Origin: CAADGL01 sp964643885
GTDB lineage: Bacteria > Planctomycetota > Phycisphaerae > UBA1845 > Fen-1342
Direction: 5' to 3'
NCBI GenBank assembly: GCA_964643885.1
Contig: CAZXUI010000001.1
Span: 1 to 64,000 of the forward strand
Length of the DNA: 64,000 nucleotides
Positions within the stretch are counted from its first letter, which is position 1. The number at the start of each line of letters is the position of its first letter. The notes beneath the pieces were generated by a model. That model made no database searches, was not told the DNA's origin, and worked only from the letters and a program-made list of their open reading frames with translations. The position numbers were made by a program, and so were the translations under genes. Positions 43,611-52,642 of the stretch are shown one piece after another.

Positions 43611-43675
43611 CGCAAGAGCAGTGTCACCCGGCGGGCGTGTGATCCGGTTTGCACTGCTCAAGGGCAGCGGCGCCG
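43611..43675. repeat. Two-hairpin CACTGCTC element, second copy
   Basis: AGAGCAGTGTCACCCGG and then GTTTGCACTGCTCAAG with GGCAGCGGCGCC repeat the two-part structure at 24897-24966, with the left arm of the first hairpin eroded. It lies between bamA and the small secreted gene, in a co-directional gap. Confidence 0.7.
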
Positions 43676-43686
43676 GCGGAGGGTCG

Positions 43687-46014
43687 TCAGAAGGAGGCGC
43701 CGAAGTTGAAGTTGAAGACGCGGGTGTCGTCCTCGGACTCGTCGGCGATGGGGAAGCCGAAGTCGAGCACGATCGGGACCGGGCCGAAGAAGTCGACGGT
43801 GATGCGCAGGCCGACGCCGACGGAGGCGCGCCAGGCGGTGATCTCGAAGTTCTCCTCGACCGTGCCCATGTCGAGGAAGGTCACGCCGCGGACGTTCTTG
43901 GCGTAGATGGGGAATGAGTATTCCGCGCCGGTCAGCAGGATGAAATCGCCGCCGACGCGGTTGTTGAAGATGCCGGCGCGGGGCGAGACGCCGCGGTAGT
44001 CGAAGCCGCGGAGCGAGCCGAAGCCGCCGGCATAGAATCGCTCGAAGACGGGCGCATCGCCGACGATCCAGGCTGCGTCGGCCCGCAGGCCGAGCACGCT
44101 CTTGCGGTCGAGCACGTCGGTGCTGAGCGTTTTGAACCAGGCGAAGCCGACGGCGGGCTTGGCGAAGTGATAGTCGCCGCCGAGCGCCCCGACCTGCTCC
44201 CAGCTCATGCTGAGGCGGTAGCCCTCGGTGGGCAGCAGGCGGCTGTCGGTCGTGTCGCGGACGATCGTGCCCTTGACGGCCGTGAGCGTGCTGTTGCCCT
44301 TGGAGGCGAGGATGTCGTTGGCGGCCAGCGGCTCGACGTCGGTGATGTCGATCGACTCGAGCCGCAGGGCGCCTTCGATGGCCCAGCCGGCCAGCAGGCC
44401 GCTCTCGAAACGGCGGCCGAGGCTGGGGACGACGCCGAGGCGCTGCTCGTCATAGGCGTCGCGGCCGCGTTGAAAGAGGTAGAGGGACATGTCGAAGCGC
44501 AGCGGGCGATCGAGCAGGTAGGGCTCGGTGAAGTCGATGCGGAACTGGTTGACCTCGGTTCCGGGCTCGGCGACCAGGCGCAGGCGCTGGCCGGCGCCGC
44601 GGAAGGCCTTGCCGCGGAAGAACTCGCCGGGGCCGCGCGGCAGATCGAAGAGGTCGAAGTTCCGGTTGTCGATGCTGAAGGTGCCGATGACGCCGCTGTC
44701 GGTGCTGACGCCGAAGCCGACGATGAAGTTGATCGCGTCGGCTTCCTCGACTTCGATGAGCGCTTCGCGGACGCCATCGTCGTCGGGCAGGGGCGTGACG
44801 GTCGCCTTGGTGAACAGGCCGGTCTCGATCAGGCGCTGTTCGGCCCGGGCGGTCTTGACGGTGTTGAAATCCTCGCCGGGGTAGAAGCGCAGCTCGCGGC
44901 GGACGACCTCGTCCTTGGTCTCCTTGTTGCCGCGAATCGTGATGCGTCCGATCTTCGAGCGGCGGCCCTCGAAGATGGAGATGACGAGATTCACGAGTCC
45001 GGGCTCTTCCAGGTACTCGAAGTCGTTCTCGGCGCGGGCGTCGACGTAGCCGATCTCGCCGTACAGGTCGCGGATGCGCTTGAGATCGGTGCGGACGGCC
45101 TCGTCGCGGGCGAAGTCGCCCGGCGCGAGCTGAATGGCGCTGCGGAGGCGGTCGTCGGAGAAGACCTCGTTGCCCTCGAAGCGGAAGTCGTTGACGCGAT
45201 AGCGCGGGCCTTCCTCGATGACGAAGACGAGCGTCAGGTCGGAGCGGTCGACGCTGGAGAAATCCAGGCGGTAGCCGACGCGGGCGTCGAGGAAGCCCTC
45301 GTTGCGGTAGAGCGTCTGGAGTTCGAGCGCGTCGCGCTCGGCCGTCTCCTCGTCGAACGCGCCGGTGCGCAGAATCCAGAGGTAGGTCTGGGAACGGATG
45401 CGCAGGCGAAGCTGGATCTCCGGCAGCGAGCGGTTGCCCTCGAGCTCGATGCGGCGGACCTTGACGCGCGGCCCCTCGGTGACGCGGTAGAGCACGCGGT
45501 TCTCGCGCTGTAGCAGCGACTCGTCGAGCGTGACCTGGACGTAGTAATAGCCGGCCTGCTTGTACTTCTGCACGATGTTTTCGAGGCTGCGGTTGATCTC
45601 GTAGCGGTCCAGCGGCGTGTTCGGCGTGATGGTGAGCTCTTTGAAGAGGTCCTCGTTGCTGAAGCGCTTGTTGCCCTCGATCTCGATCGCGATGATCTCG
45701 GGCTTTTCCTGAAGCGTGAAGATGACGACGGCCTGGTTCTCCTCCAGCAGCGCCTCGGCGATGACGTTCAGGAACTTGCGGGTGCGCAGCAGCTCGCGGA
45801 CGTCCTGCTGGACCTCGCTGCGGATGTAGTTCTGGCCGGCGCGGGTGCGGATCGTGCGGCGGACGAAGCTCTCGGAGATGGTCTCCAGGCCGCGGATCTC
45901 GACCCGGCTGATGGGCGTGCCCTCGGGCGCCTGCTGCTGCGCGGCGGCGGCGGGCGCGAACAGCACCAGCAGCAGTCCGAGCCACAGCCAACGCGCGGAG
46001 GAACGCGTGCGCAA
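43687..46014 (-). CDS. bamA: Outer membrane protein assembly factor BamA
   Basis: BamA (775 residues) folds and inserts barrel proteins into the outer membrane. A signal peptide ends AAAAQ. POTRA repeats follow from about 30 to 400 (each with the IEGNKRFSNEDL, LEGNRSLPEI, FEGNEVFSDDRL or IRGNKETKDEVV type of strand-helix start, five in all). The barrel runs from about 430 to the terminal Phe of FNFGASF; the conserved VRGF motif appears as LRGFDYRGVSP. The start is TTG 46014 with GAGGT 7 bases upstream; the frame upstream is non-coding. It is divergent from the amidotransferase gene. Confidence 0.96.
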   Translation of the reverse strand: MRTRSSARWLWLGLLLVLFAPAAAAQQQAPEGTPISRVEIRGLETISESFVRRTIRTRAGQNYIRSEVQQDVRELLRTRKFLNVIAEALLEENQAVVIFTLQEKPEIIAIEIEGNKRFSNEDLFKELTITPNTPLDRYEINRSLENIVQKYKQAGYYYVQVTLDESLLQRENRVLYRVTEGPRVKVRRIELEGNRSLPEIQLRLRIRSQTYLWILRTGAFDEETAERDALELQTLYRNEGFLDARVGYRLDFSSVDRSDLTLVFVIEEGPRYRVNDFRFEGNEVFSDDRLRSAIQLAPGDFARDEAVRTDLKRIRDLYGEIGYVDARAENDFEYLEEPGLVNLVISIFEGRRSKIGRITIRGNKETKDEVVRRELRFYPGEDFNTVKTARAEQRLIETGLFTKATVTPLPDDDGVREALIEVEEADAINFIVGFGVSTDSGVIGTFSIDNRNFDLFDLPRGPGEFFRGKAFRGAGQRLRLVAEPGTEVNQFRIDFTEPYLLDRPLRFDMSLYLFQRGRDAYDEQRLGVVPSLGRRFESGLLAGWAIEGALRLESIDITDVEPLAANDILASKGNSTLTAVKGTIVRDTTDSRLLPTEGYRLSMSWEQVGALGGDYHFAKPAVGFAWFKTLSTDVLDRKSVLGLRADAAWIVGDAPVFERFYAGGFGSLRGFDYRGVSPRAGIFNNRVGGDFILLTGAEYSFPIYAKNVRGVTFLDMGTVEENFEITAWRASVGVGLRITVDFFGPVPIVLDFGFPIADESEDDTRVFNFNFGASF

Positions 46015-46114
46015 CGCACACCTCAGACCTGACGGACCGGCCGTTTCAGAGCGTGAACAGGGACGTTTCGCCCCGACCGCAGGGCGAACTCGCGCCAACC
46101 CGGTACGGCCGGGT

Positions 46115-46142
46115 ACTATACAGCCGGCGCGCTGTGATGCAA
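46115..46142 (-). promoter_or_regulatory. Probable bamA promoter
   Basis: On the minus strand TATAGT (46120-46115) lies 16 bp after TTGCAT (46142-46137). The -10 is good and the -35 poor. The leader would be about 95 nt. Confidence 0.45.
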
Positions 46143-46209
46143 CCTGCGGCCGCTGCGGGCGGCGGGCGGTTGCGGCGGGCGCAGCGCGGAATTGCCTTGA
46201 GGAGCTTCC

Positions 46210-46941
46210 ATGCGGCCGATGATCGGCATCACGTGCAGCTTCGAACGGTCCACACAGGGCCCGCAGCGGCTGCGGAACTACTTGAATGCGTCCTACAGCG
46301 ACGCGGTCTATGCGGCCGGCGGCTTGCCGCTGCCGCTGGCGCTGCCGCCGGACGCGGATGCGGGGCTGCTGGCGGAGCTGCTGGCGCGCTGCGACGGGCT
46401 GATGTTCACGGGCGGGCTCGATGTCGATCCGGCTCGCTACGGTCAGGACAAGCACGAGAAGACCGAGGTCATGCATCCGCGGCGGGACGCGTTCGAGTTC
46501 GCGCTGTTCGAGCAGGCGGAGCGGGCGGCGCTGCCGACGCTGTCGATCTGCCTGGGGTGCCAGGTGACGGCCGTCTGTCGCGGCGGAAAGCTCGAGCAGC
46601 ATGTGGATGATCTGCCGGCGGCGGTGCGGATCGCGCATCACACGCCGGACCATCGCGACGCGTTTCATCCCGTGCGGATCGAGCCGACCTCGCGGCTGGC
46701 CGGGATCGTCGGCCGGCAGGAGCTGGAGGTGAACAGCCGGCATCACCAGGTCGTACGCGGGGGTGAGCTGGGGCGGGGGCTGCGGGCGGTGGCGTTCGCG
46801 CCGGACGGGGTGATCGAGGCGGTCGAGGATACGGGCGAGCGGTTTCTGCTCGCGGTGCAGTGGCACCCGGAGGACCTGATCGACCGGCCGGAGCATTTGA
46901 GTCTTTTTCGGGCGCTGGTGGATGCGGCTCGAGCGCGGTGA
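46210..46941 (+). CDS. Class I glutamine amidotransferase (PuuD/peptidase C26 family)
   Basis: A 243-residue gamma-glutamyl hydrolase-type amidotransferase. Nucleophile Cys114 is in SICLGCQ, with His219 and Glu221 in QWHPED. FTGGLDVDPARYG and the final HPEDL segments match the PuuD family, which hydrolyses gamma-glutamyl-GABA or similar amides; the real substrate is unknown. ATG 46210 starts the frame (MRPMIG). It shares the divergent gap with bamA. The next gene on the strand, alaS, lies behind a 440-bp leader region. Confidence 0.9.
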   Translation: MRPMIGITCSFERSTQGPQRLRNYLNASYSDAVYAAGGLPLPLALPPDADAGLLAELLARCDGLMFTGGLDVDPARYGQDKHEKTEVMHPRRDAFEFALFEQAERAALPTLSICLGCQVTAVCRGGKLEQHVDDLPAAVRIAHHTPDHRDAFHPVRIEPTSRLAGIVGRQELEVNSRHHQVVRGGELGRGLRAVAFAPDGVIEAVEDTGERFLLAVQWHPEDLIDRPEHLSLFRALVDAARAR

Positions 46942-47127
46942 CTTCGACAGGGTTGGTGGCAGGCACGGAGGCCCGCCCCACCGGGGACAGGCAGGCACCG
47001 AGGCCTGCCCCACGGGTGGTGACGGACCGGGTGCGGGTGACACGGGACCTTGAGTGAGAAGGCGGCGGTGGAAAACGCAGCTCGGCGCGGCCGGCGGGAT
47101 GGTTTTCCGGACATTGAGCACGGCGGA

Positions 47128-47157
47128 TTGATCGGCGGGCGGATGGCGGGCTAGTAT
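47128..47157 (+). promoter_or_regulatory. Candidate alaS promoter
   Basis: TTGATC (47128-47133) and TAGTAT (47152-47157) are 18 bp apart, each with 4 of 6 consensus bases. Transcription would begin near 47164, giving a leader of about 215 nt that contains the 47228-47262 hairpin. Confidence 0.4.
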
Positions 47158-47227
47158 GAGATGAACAGGCCGCCAGGCCGTGCGGCGGCCGGTGAAACTC
47201 GCGTAAATCCTTTTCTCACTGATCTGT

Positions 47228-47262
47228 GCGGGTCAGCCCCCAAGGAGGGACGGCTGGCCCGC
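47228..47262 (+). promoter_or_regulatory. Leader hairpin with Shine-Dalgarno-like loop
   Basis: Eleven-bp arms GCGGGTCAGCC and GGCTGGCCCGC pair with one G-T wobble around the 13-nt loop CCCAAGGAGGGAC. The loop exposes AAGGAGG, which matches the anti-SD, but no start codon follows at a suitable distance. It is positioned to regulate alaS; known alaS autoregulation in E. coli is by AlaRS at the promoter, and any link is inference. Confidence 0.5.
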
Positions 47263-47380
47263 GGTTGTTTGCGCGCGCGGCGTGGGGCCGGCCGGCCGCG
47301 CTTCGCGATGCGTGCAGCAGCGCTTAGAATGTCTGGTTTCACGCGGGTCTGGAACCTGGCCGGTCCGAGAAGGTGGCGTT

Positions 47381-50269
47381 GTGACACGCAGTGCAGCCGA
47401 CATTCGCCGCGAGTTTCTGGAGTTCTTCCGCCAGCGCGGACATGCGATCGTAGATCCTTCGCCGGTCGTGCCTTACGACGATCCGACGCTGCTGTTCACG
47501 AACGCGGGGATGAACCAGTTCAAGGACGTATTTCTGGGCGGCGGCGCGCGGCCGTACCGGCGGGCAGCCGACAGCCAGCCGTGCATCCGGGCGGGGGGCA
47601 AGCACAACGACCTGGATGACGTGGGGCACGATACGTATCACCACACGTTCTTCGAGATGCTGGGGAACTGGTCGTTCGGCGATTATTTCAAGGCGGAGGC
47701 GATCGAGTGGGCGTGGGAGCTGCTGACGAAGGTCTGGGGACTGGACCCGCGGCGGCTGCACGCGACCTATTTCGGCGGGGACGAGAGCGAGGGGCTCGAG
47801 CCGGATGAGGAGGCGCGGGGGCTGTGGGCCCGGATCGCGGGGTTGCCGCCGGAGCGGATTCACGCGGGCAGCAAGAAGGACAATTTCTGGGAGATGGGGG
47901 ATACGGGGCCGTGCGGGCCGTGCAGCGAGATTCATATCGACCTGACGGCGGACCTGAGCGGGGCGCGGCTGGTGAATGCGGGCGACGCGCGGGTGATCGA
48001 GATCTGGAATCTCGTGTTCATTCAGTTCAACCGCGGGCCGGACGGGCGGCTGACGCCATTGCCGGCCCGGCACGTCGACACGGGGATGGGGTTCGAGCGG
48101 ATCTGCGCGGTGGTGCGCGGGTTCGAGACGGGCCGGGTGGGGCAGGTCAGCAATTACGACACGGACGTGTTCGCGCCGGTGATGAAGGCGATCGAGCGTG
48201 TGAGCGGCGCGCCGGCGTACGGGGGGCGGTTGGAGTCGTCGGCTGGCGGAGACGACCACGCCGCGGTGATGCGGGATGTGTCGTACCGGGTGATCGCCGA
48301 TCATGTGCGGACGCTGGCGTTCGCGATCGCGGACGGGGCGGTGCCGGACAAGGAGGGGCGCGGCTATGTGCTGCGGCGGATTCTGCGGCGGGGCGTGCGG
48401 TACGGGTGGCAATACCTCGGGCTGAAGCGGCCGTTCCTGTGCGAGCTGGTCGAGACGGTGGTGGGGACGATGGGGGATGCGTTTCCGAAGCTGCGGGAGA
48501 ACCCGGCGCGGGTGGTGGAGATCGTGCGCGAGGAGGAGGCGTCGTTTGCGCGGACGCTGGAGCGGGGGATTGCGCTGTTCGAGGAGGCTGTCGCGCGGGC
48601 GCGGGAGCATCACGGCGAGATCCGCGGCGATGATGCCTTCCGGCTGCACGATACGTTCGGGTTCCCGATCGACCTGACGCAGATCATGGCGGATGAGCGC
48701 GGGTTGCGGGTGGATATCGGGGAGTATGAGCGGCTGATGGAGGCGGCGCGGGAGCGGGCGCGCGAGGGTGGGCGCGGCGCGGCGGACTGGGTGGCGGCCC
48801 TGCCGCCGGCGGCTGTTTCGGCGCTAGATAAGACGGACGATGCGCCGAAGTACTCGGTGCGGGAGCTTGTAGCGACGGTCGCAGCGGTCTTCTGTATCGA
48901 GAGCGACGGGCGCGTGACACAGCCGCCGCCGGGTGGAGCGCTGCGGGCCGGTCAGCGGGGCGTTGTCGTGCTGGACCGCACGTGCTTTTATGGCGAACAG
49001 GGCGGGCAATGCGGCGATACGGGACAGATTCTGACGGGCGAGGACGAAAACGACTCGGCCGACGTGTTCGAAGTGCAGAACACAATTCGAGTAGGGGACG
49101 CTGTCGCGCACGTCGGGCACGTCCGGCGCGGCGCGGTGGGGTGGAATGCGCCGGTGCGCGTCCGGGTTGACGCGCGGCGATCAGTGATCGAGAAGAACCA
49201 CACCGCCACGCACGTGCTGAACTGGGCCCTGCGCGAGACGCTCGGCGAGCACGTGCAGCAGAAAGGCTCGCTGGTCGATCCGGAGAAGACGCGCTTCGAC
49301 TTCTCGCACCCCAAGGCGCTCGACGCGGATGTGATCGAGCAGATCGAGCAGCGCTGCGGCGAGCAGATCCGGGCCGACTACGAGGTCTTCGCATCCGAGG
49401 CCCCGCAAGCGGAAGCGCTCAGGATCAACGGCTTGCGGGCGGTGTTCGGTGAGAAGTACCCGGAGCGCGTACGGGTCGTTTCGATCGGCCGGCCGGTCGA
49501 AGACCTGCTGCGAGACCCGGGTAACGCCGAGTGGCGGCGGTATTCGATCGAGTTCTGCGGCGGGACGCACGTGAAGCGCACCAGCGAGATCGAGGCGTTC
49601 GTGCTGGTCGCCGAGGAGGCGGTCGCCAAGGGCGTCCGCCGTGTTGTGGGGATCAGCGGCTCGGCCGCGCGGGAGGCGATCAAGCTCGGCGAGGCGCTGC
49701 TCGCCGAAGCGCAGGAGCTGGCGAAATCTCCCGGCGACGACGTGGCGGCCAGGGTGGCGGATCTTCAGCGCCGGGTCGAGGCCGCGACGATTCCGCTGCG
49801 AGCGCGGCACGCCCTGCGCGAGCGGTTGGCCGAGCTTCAGCAGCTCGTCCGCCAGCAGCAGAAGGCGGCCGCGGCCGAGTCGGCCGGCGTGGCGCGGGAG
49901 CGGCTGGAGGAGCTGCTCAAGGACGCCCCGCGGCGCGGCGAGACGACGCTGGTGGTGGGGGAGATGCCGGACGTGCCGGCCGACCAGCTCAAGCACGCGG
50001 CGGACGTGGCCCGCAGCAAGTGCGGATCGGCCGCGGTGCTGTTCGGCGTCCGGGCCGGTGAGAAGGCGATGCTGCTGGCGGCGATGACGGACGACCTGAT
50101 CCAGCGCGGGCTGAAGGCGGGCGACCTGGTGAAGGCGATCGCGCCGCTCGTGGGCGGGGGCGGGGGCGGACCGCCGACGCTGGCGCAGGCGGGCGGTAAG
50201 AGTCCGGAGAAGCTGGCGGAGGCGCTGGAGGCGGGGCGGGCGTGGATCATCCAGAAGCTCGGCGGTTGA
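47381..50269 (+). CDS. alaS: Alanyl-tRNA synthetase
   Basis: AlaS (962 residues) charges tRNA-Ala. The catalytic domain shows FTNAGMNQFKDVFLG, RAADSQPCIRAGGKHNDLDDVG, HHTFFEMLGNWSFGDYFK and DTGPCGPCSEIHID; the editing domain has HTATHVLNWALRETLG and the zinc CGGTH, and the C-Ala domain ends the protein with GGGGGGPPTLAQAGG. It is longer than the E. coli enzyme (876), with extra residues in the GGRLESSAGGDDHAAV loop and the linker before the editing domain. The GTG 47381 start has AAGGTGG 6 bases before. It sits behind the structured leader. Confidence 0.97.
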   Translation: MTRSAADIRREFLEFFRQRGHAIVDPSPVVPYDDPTLLFTNAGMNQFKDVFLGGGARPYRRAADSQPCIRAGGKHNDLDDVGHDTYHHTFFEMLGNWSFGDYFKAEAIEWAWELLTKVWGLDPRRLHATYFGGDESEGLEPDEEARGLWARIAGLPPERIHAGSKKDNFWEMGDTGPCGPCSEIHIDLTADLSGARLVNAGDARVIEIWNLVFIQFNRGPDGRLTPLPARHVDTGMGFERICAVVRGFETGRVGQVSNYDTDVFAPVMKAIERVSGAPAYGGRLESSAGGDDHAAVMRDVSYRVIADHVRTLAFAIADGAVPDKEGRGYVLRRILRRGVRYGWQYLGLKRPFLCELVETVVGTMGDAFPKLRENPARVVEIVREEEASFARTLERGIALFEEAVARAREHHGEIRGDDAFRLHDTFGFPIDLTQIMADERGLRVDIGEYERLMEAARERAREGGRGAADWVAALPPAAVSALDKTDDAPKYSVRELVATVAAVFCIESDGRVTQPPPGGALRAGQRGVVVLDRTCFYGEQGGQCGDTGQILTGEDENDSADVFEVQNTIRVGDAVAHVGHVRRGAVGWNAPVRVRVDARRSVIEKNHTATHVLNWALRETLGEHVQQKGSLVDPEKTRFDFSHPKALDADVIEQIEQRCGEQIRADYEVFASEAPQAEALRINGLRAVFGEKYPERVRVVSIGRPVEDLLRDPGNAEWRRYSIEFCGGTHVKRTSEIEAFVLVAEEAVAKGVRRVVGISGSAAREAIKLGEALLAEAQELAKSPGDDVAARVADLQRRVEAATIPLRARHALRERLAELQQLVRQQQKAAAAESAGVARERLEELLKDAPRRGETTLVVGEMPDVPADQLKHAADVARSKCGSAAVLFGVRAGEKAMLLAAMTDDLIQRGLKAGDLVKAIAPLVGGGGGGPPTLAQAGGKSPEKLAEALEAGRAWIIQKLGG

Positions 50270-50403
50270 CGAGGCGGTGTAGGGGGTGAATGGCGTGCAG
50301 CGCGGTGAGATGGGGACGACGTGAGCCGAGGTGCGATCAGAGGCCGCCGCACACACGTTGAATCACACGCCGGAAGCTGCTAAAAAGCGCGGAGACTCCT
50401 GCC

Positions 50404-52629
50404 ATGTGGGTATCATCCAGCATGAGATTCATTCGCGTTGTTCAGACGAATCGTTCATCGGCGGGGACGGTTCGCTCCCGCGGCGCAGTGCTTGCCGCGC
50501 GGCTGCTGCCGGCGGTCGTCGCTCTCGTGATCTTGGTCGGCCCGGCCGCGTTCGGGCAGGATTCCGGTAAGCGCGACTCGGCGCCGGGCGAGCCGGCCGC
50601 GGGCTCGGCGCGGCCGCAGAGCGGCCAGGCGGTCACGCCGCCGGCGGAGCTTTCGGCGGCCGAGAAAATCGCGCAGTTGCGGCGCACGATCGAGGAGGAC
50701 GAGAAGCAGCGGGACGACCTCGTCGAGCGGCTCAAATCGCCGAAGTACTCGCAGGCCGAGCTGGCCTTCACGGAGCTGGACGGTCAGCGGACGGAGAAGC
50801 GGCGCGAGCTCGAGCAGCTTCGCGACGCGGGCAAGGCCGCGGAGGCGGATGCGCTCGAGCAGGAGCTGGCGGCGCTGGAGCGGCGCTGGCAGCTCGCCCG
50901 GGACGAGCTGAACCTGCTGATCGAGGAGCGAAAGGGGCTTCAGCAGCAGGTCGCGAACCTGGAGCAGAAACTACAGCTCAACCGCGAGGCGCTGGCGAAG
51001 CTGACCTCGCCCGCGGCGACGCAGCCCGCGCCTCCCGGTGAGACGCAGCCCGCAGCGCCCGCTCCGAGCACCCAACCGGCGCCGCCGGCCGGCGAGACAA
51101 GGCCCGCGGCGGATGAGGGCGAGCCGGCCGAGCCGGGGTCGGGCGGGATGCTGGGGATTCCGGGGCTGTCGGCGCCGCCGGGCGCGGCGGCGGACCCGAA
51201 TGCGCCGGCCAAGCCGCCGAGCAAGGAGGTGGTTGCGGCGCAGGAGGAGCTTCAGAAGAAGGAGGCGACGGCCCAGGAGGCGGAAGCGGCGGCGCGATCG
51301 CTGGAGGAGCGCGTCGCGGCGTTGCGAAAGAGCATCGAGACGGACACCAAGCTGCTGGAGACCGCGCGGGGGCAGATGGAGAACGCGCGCAAGACCGAGC
51401 GGGCGCTGCGGGACGAAGTTCAGGCGCTTTGGTCGCAGGGTGCGCCGCGCGAGCAGATCAATGAGCTCTGGCCGAAGATCGAGGCGGCCCAGACACGGTT
51501 CACCGAGGCGCGAGACGAGGTTGTGCGGCTGGAGGACCGCCTGAGCCGACAGCGGGTGGAGCTGGCGTCGCTGGAGGCGGAGCAGCAGCGGGCGCTCGAG
51601 GACGCGGAGCGGGCCCGCAAGGAAGCCGAGCAGGCGCAGCGCGAGCTGGAGACGCTCCAGAACCCCTTCACACCGCATAACATGCTGCAATGGCTGCTCG
51701 ATCATGGGCCGCGGATCGTCATGATCCTGGTCGTCATGTTCGTGCTGCTGACGCTGACTCGGCTGGCTGAGAAGCGCGCCGTCAAGCTGCTGGCCGGACG
51801 CTCCGACAGGGGGACCACGGAAGAGCGCGAGAACCGGGCGCGGACGCTCGTGCACGTCGGCAGCAACGCGGTCGTGGTGGTCGTCATCGTCGGCGGATTG
51901 CTGCTGCTGCTGACGGAGGTCGGCGTGAACATCGTGCCGCTGATGGGCGGTGCGGCGGTCGTCGGCCTGGCGGTGGGTCTGGGCGCCCAGAACCTGGTGC
52001 GCGACTTTTTCAGCGGGTTCATGATCCTGCTGGAGAACCAGTACGGGATCAACGACGTGGTTCGCGTCGGCGGCGTGGGGGGGCTGGTGGAGCGGATTAC
52101 GCTGCGCGTGACGGTTCTGCGCGACCTGGACGGCACGGTGCATTTCGTGCCCAACGGCGAGATCAAGACGGTGAGCAATCTGACGCACGGCTGGTCGCGG
52201 GCGCTGTTCGACATCGGCGTGAGCTATAAGGAGGACGTCTTCAAGGTGATGGACATCCTCATGAAGCTCGCCAAGGAGCTGCGCTCCGACCCGACCTTCC
52301 GGCAGATGATCCTGGAGGACCCGGAGATGCTGGGCGTGGATGCGCTCGGCGACTCGGCCGTGGTGATCCGCTTCATGATCAAGACGCGCGCGGGTAAGCA
52401 GTGGATGGTCCGGCGGGCGCTGACGGCGCGGATCAAGAAGAAGTTCGACGAGCTGGGGATCGAGATTCCGTTCCCGCATCGGACCGTGTATCACCGCTAC
52501 GAGAACGGCGCCGCGCCGCAGGCCCCAGGCGACGACGCCGAAGCGAGCGAGCAGCTCGCGCGGGCACACGCGCACGCGCACGCGCACCCGCCTGCTCATC
52601 CGCAGCCCGTGCCGGGCGTGAATCGCTGA
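50404..52629 (+). CDS. MscS-family mechanosensitive channel with coiled-coil domain
   Basis: A 741-residue membrane channel. A signal peptide or first membrane helix (residues 25-50) is followed by a long Glu/Gln-rich periplasmic coiled coil (90-425) interrupted by an Ala/Pro/Thr-rich linker (200-275). Two membrane helices (about 434-452 and 486-512) precede TM3, GGAAVVGLAVGLGAQNLVRDFFSGF, and the MscS beta domain RVGGVGGLVERITLRVT and cytoplasmic cage. The tail ends in an AHAHAHAH histidine stretch. It releases solutes on osmotic downshock. ATG 50404 has GGAG 9 bases upstream. Confidence 0.93.
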   Translation: MWVSSSMRFIRVVQTNRSSAGTVRSRGAVLAARLLPAVVALVILVGPAAFGQDSGKRDSAPGEPAAGSARPQSGQAVTPPAELSAAEKIAQLRRTIEEDEKQRDDLVERLKSPKYSQAELAFTELDGQRTEKRRELEQLRDAGKAAEADALEQELAALERRWQLARDELNLLIEERKGLQQQVANLEQKLQLNREALAKLTSPAATQPAPPGETQPAAPAPSTQPAPPAGETRPAADEGEPAEPGSGGMLGIPGLSAPPGAAADPNAPAKPPSKEVVAAQEELQKKEATAQEAEAAARSLEERVAALRKSIETDTKLLETARGQMENARKTERALRDEVQALWSQGAPREQINELWPKIEAAQTRFTEARDEVVRLEDRLSRQRVELASLEAEQQRALEDAERARKEAEQAQRELETLQNPFTPHNMLQWLLDHGPRIVMILVVMFVLLTLTRLAEKRAVKLLAGRSDRGTTEERENRARTLVHVGSNAVVVVVIVGGLLLLLTEVGVNIVPLMGGAAVVGLAVGLGAQNLVRDFFSGFMILLENQYGINDVVRVGGVGGLVERITLRVTVLRDLDGTVHFVPNGEIKTVSNLTHGWSRALFDIGVSYKEDVFKVMDILMKLAKELRSDPTFRQMILEDPEMLGVDALGDSAVVIRFMIKTRAGKQWMVRRALTARIKKKFDELGIEIPFPHRTVYHRYENGAAPQAPGDDAEASEQLARAHAHAHAHPPAHPQPVPGVNR

Positions 52630-52642
52630 GCGGCGGCGCGGA

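Larger units (their letters stand above)
46942..47380. promoter_or_regulatory. Repeat-bearing region and structured leader upstream of alaS
   Basis: Two GGCAGGC-family hairpins lie at 46956-46979 (diverged) and 46990-47009 (loop ACCGAG). A candidate promoter occupies 47128-47157. A strong hairpin at 47228-47262 follows, 118 nt before the alaS start. No further gene is supported in these 439 bp. Confidence 0.6.

Noticed and set aside
47221..47262. T-box or riboswitch upstream of alaS
   Set aside because: No T-box consensus, specifier loop or known riboswitch core is visible; only a single hairpin is supported.
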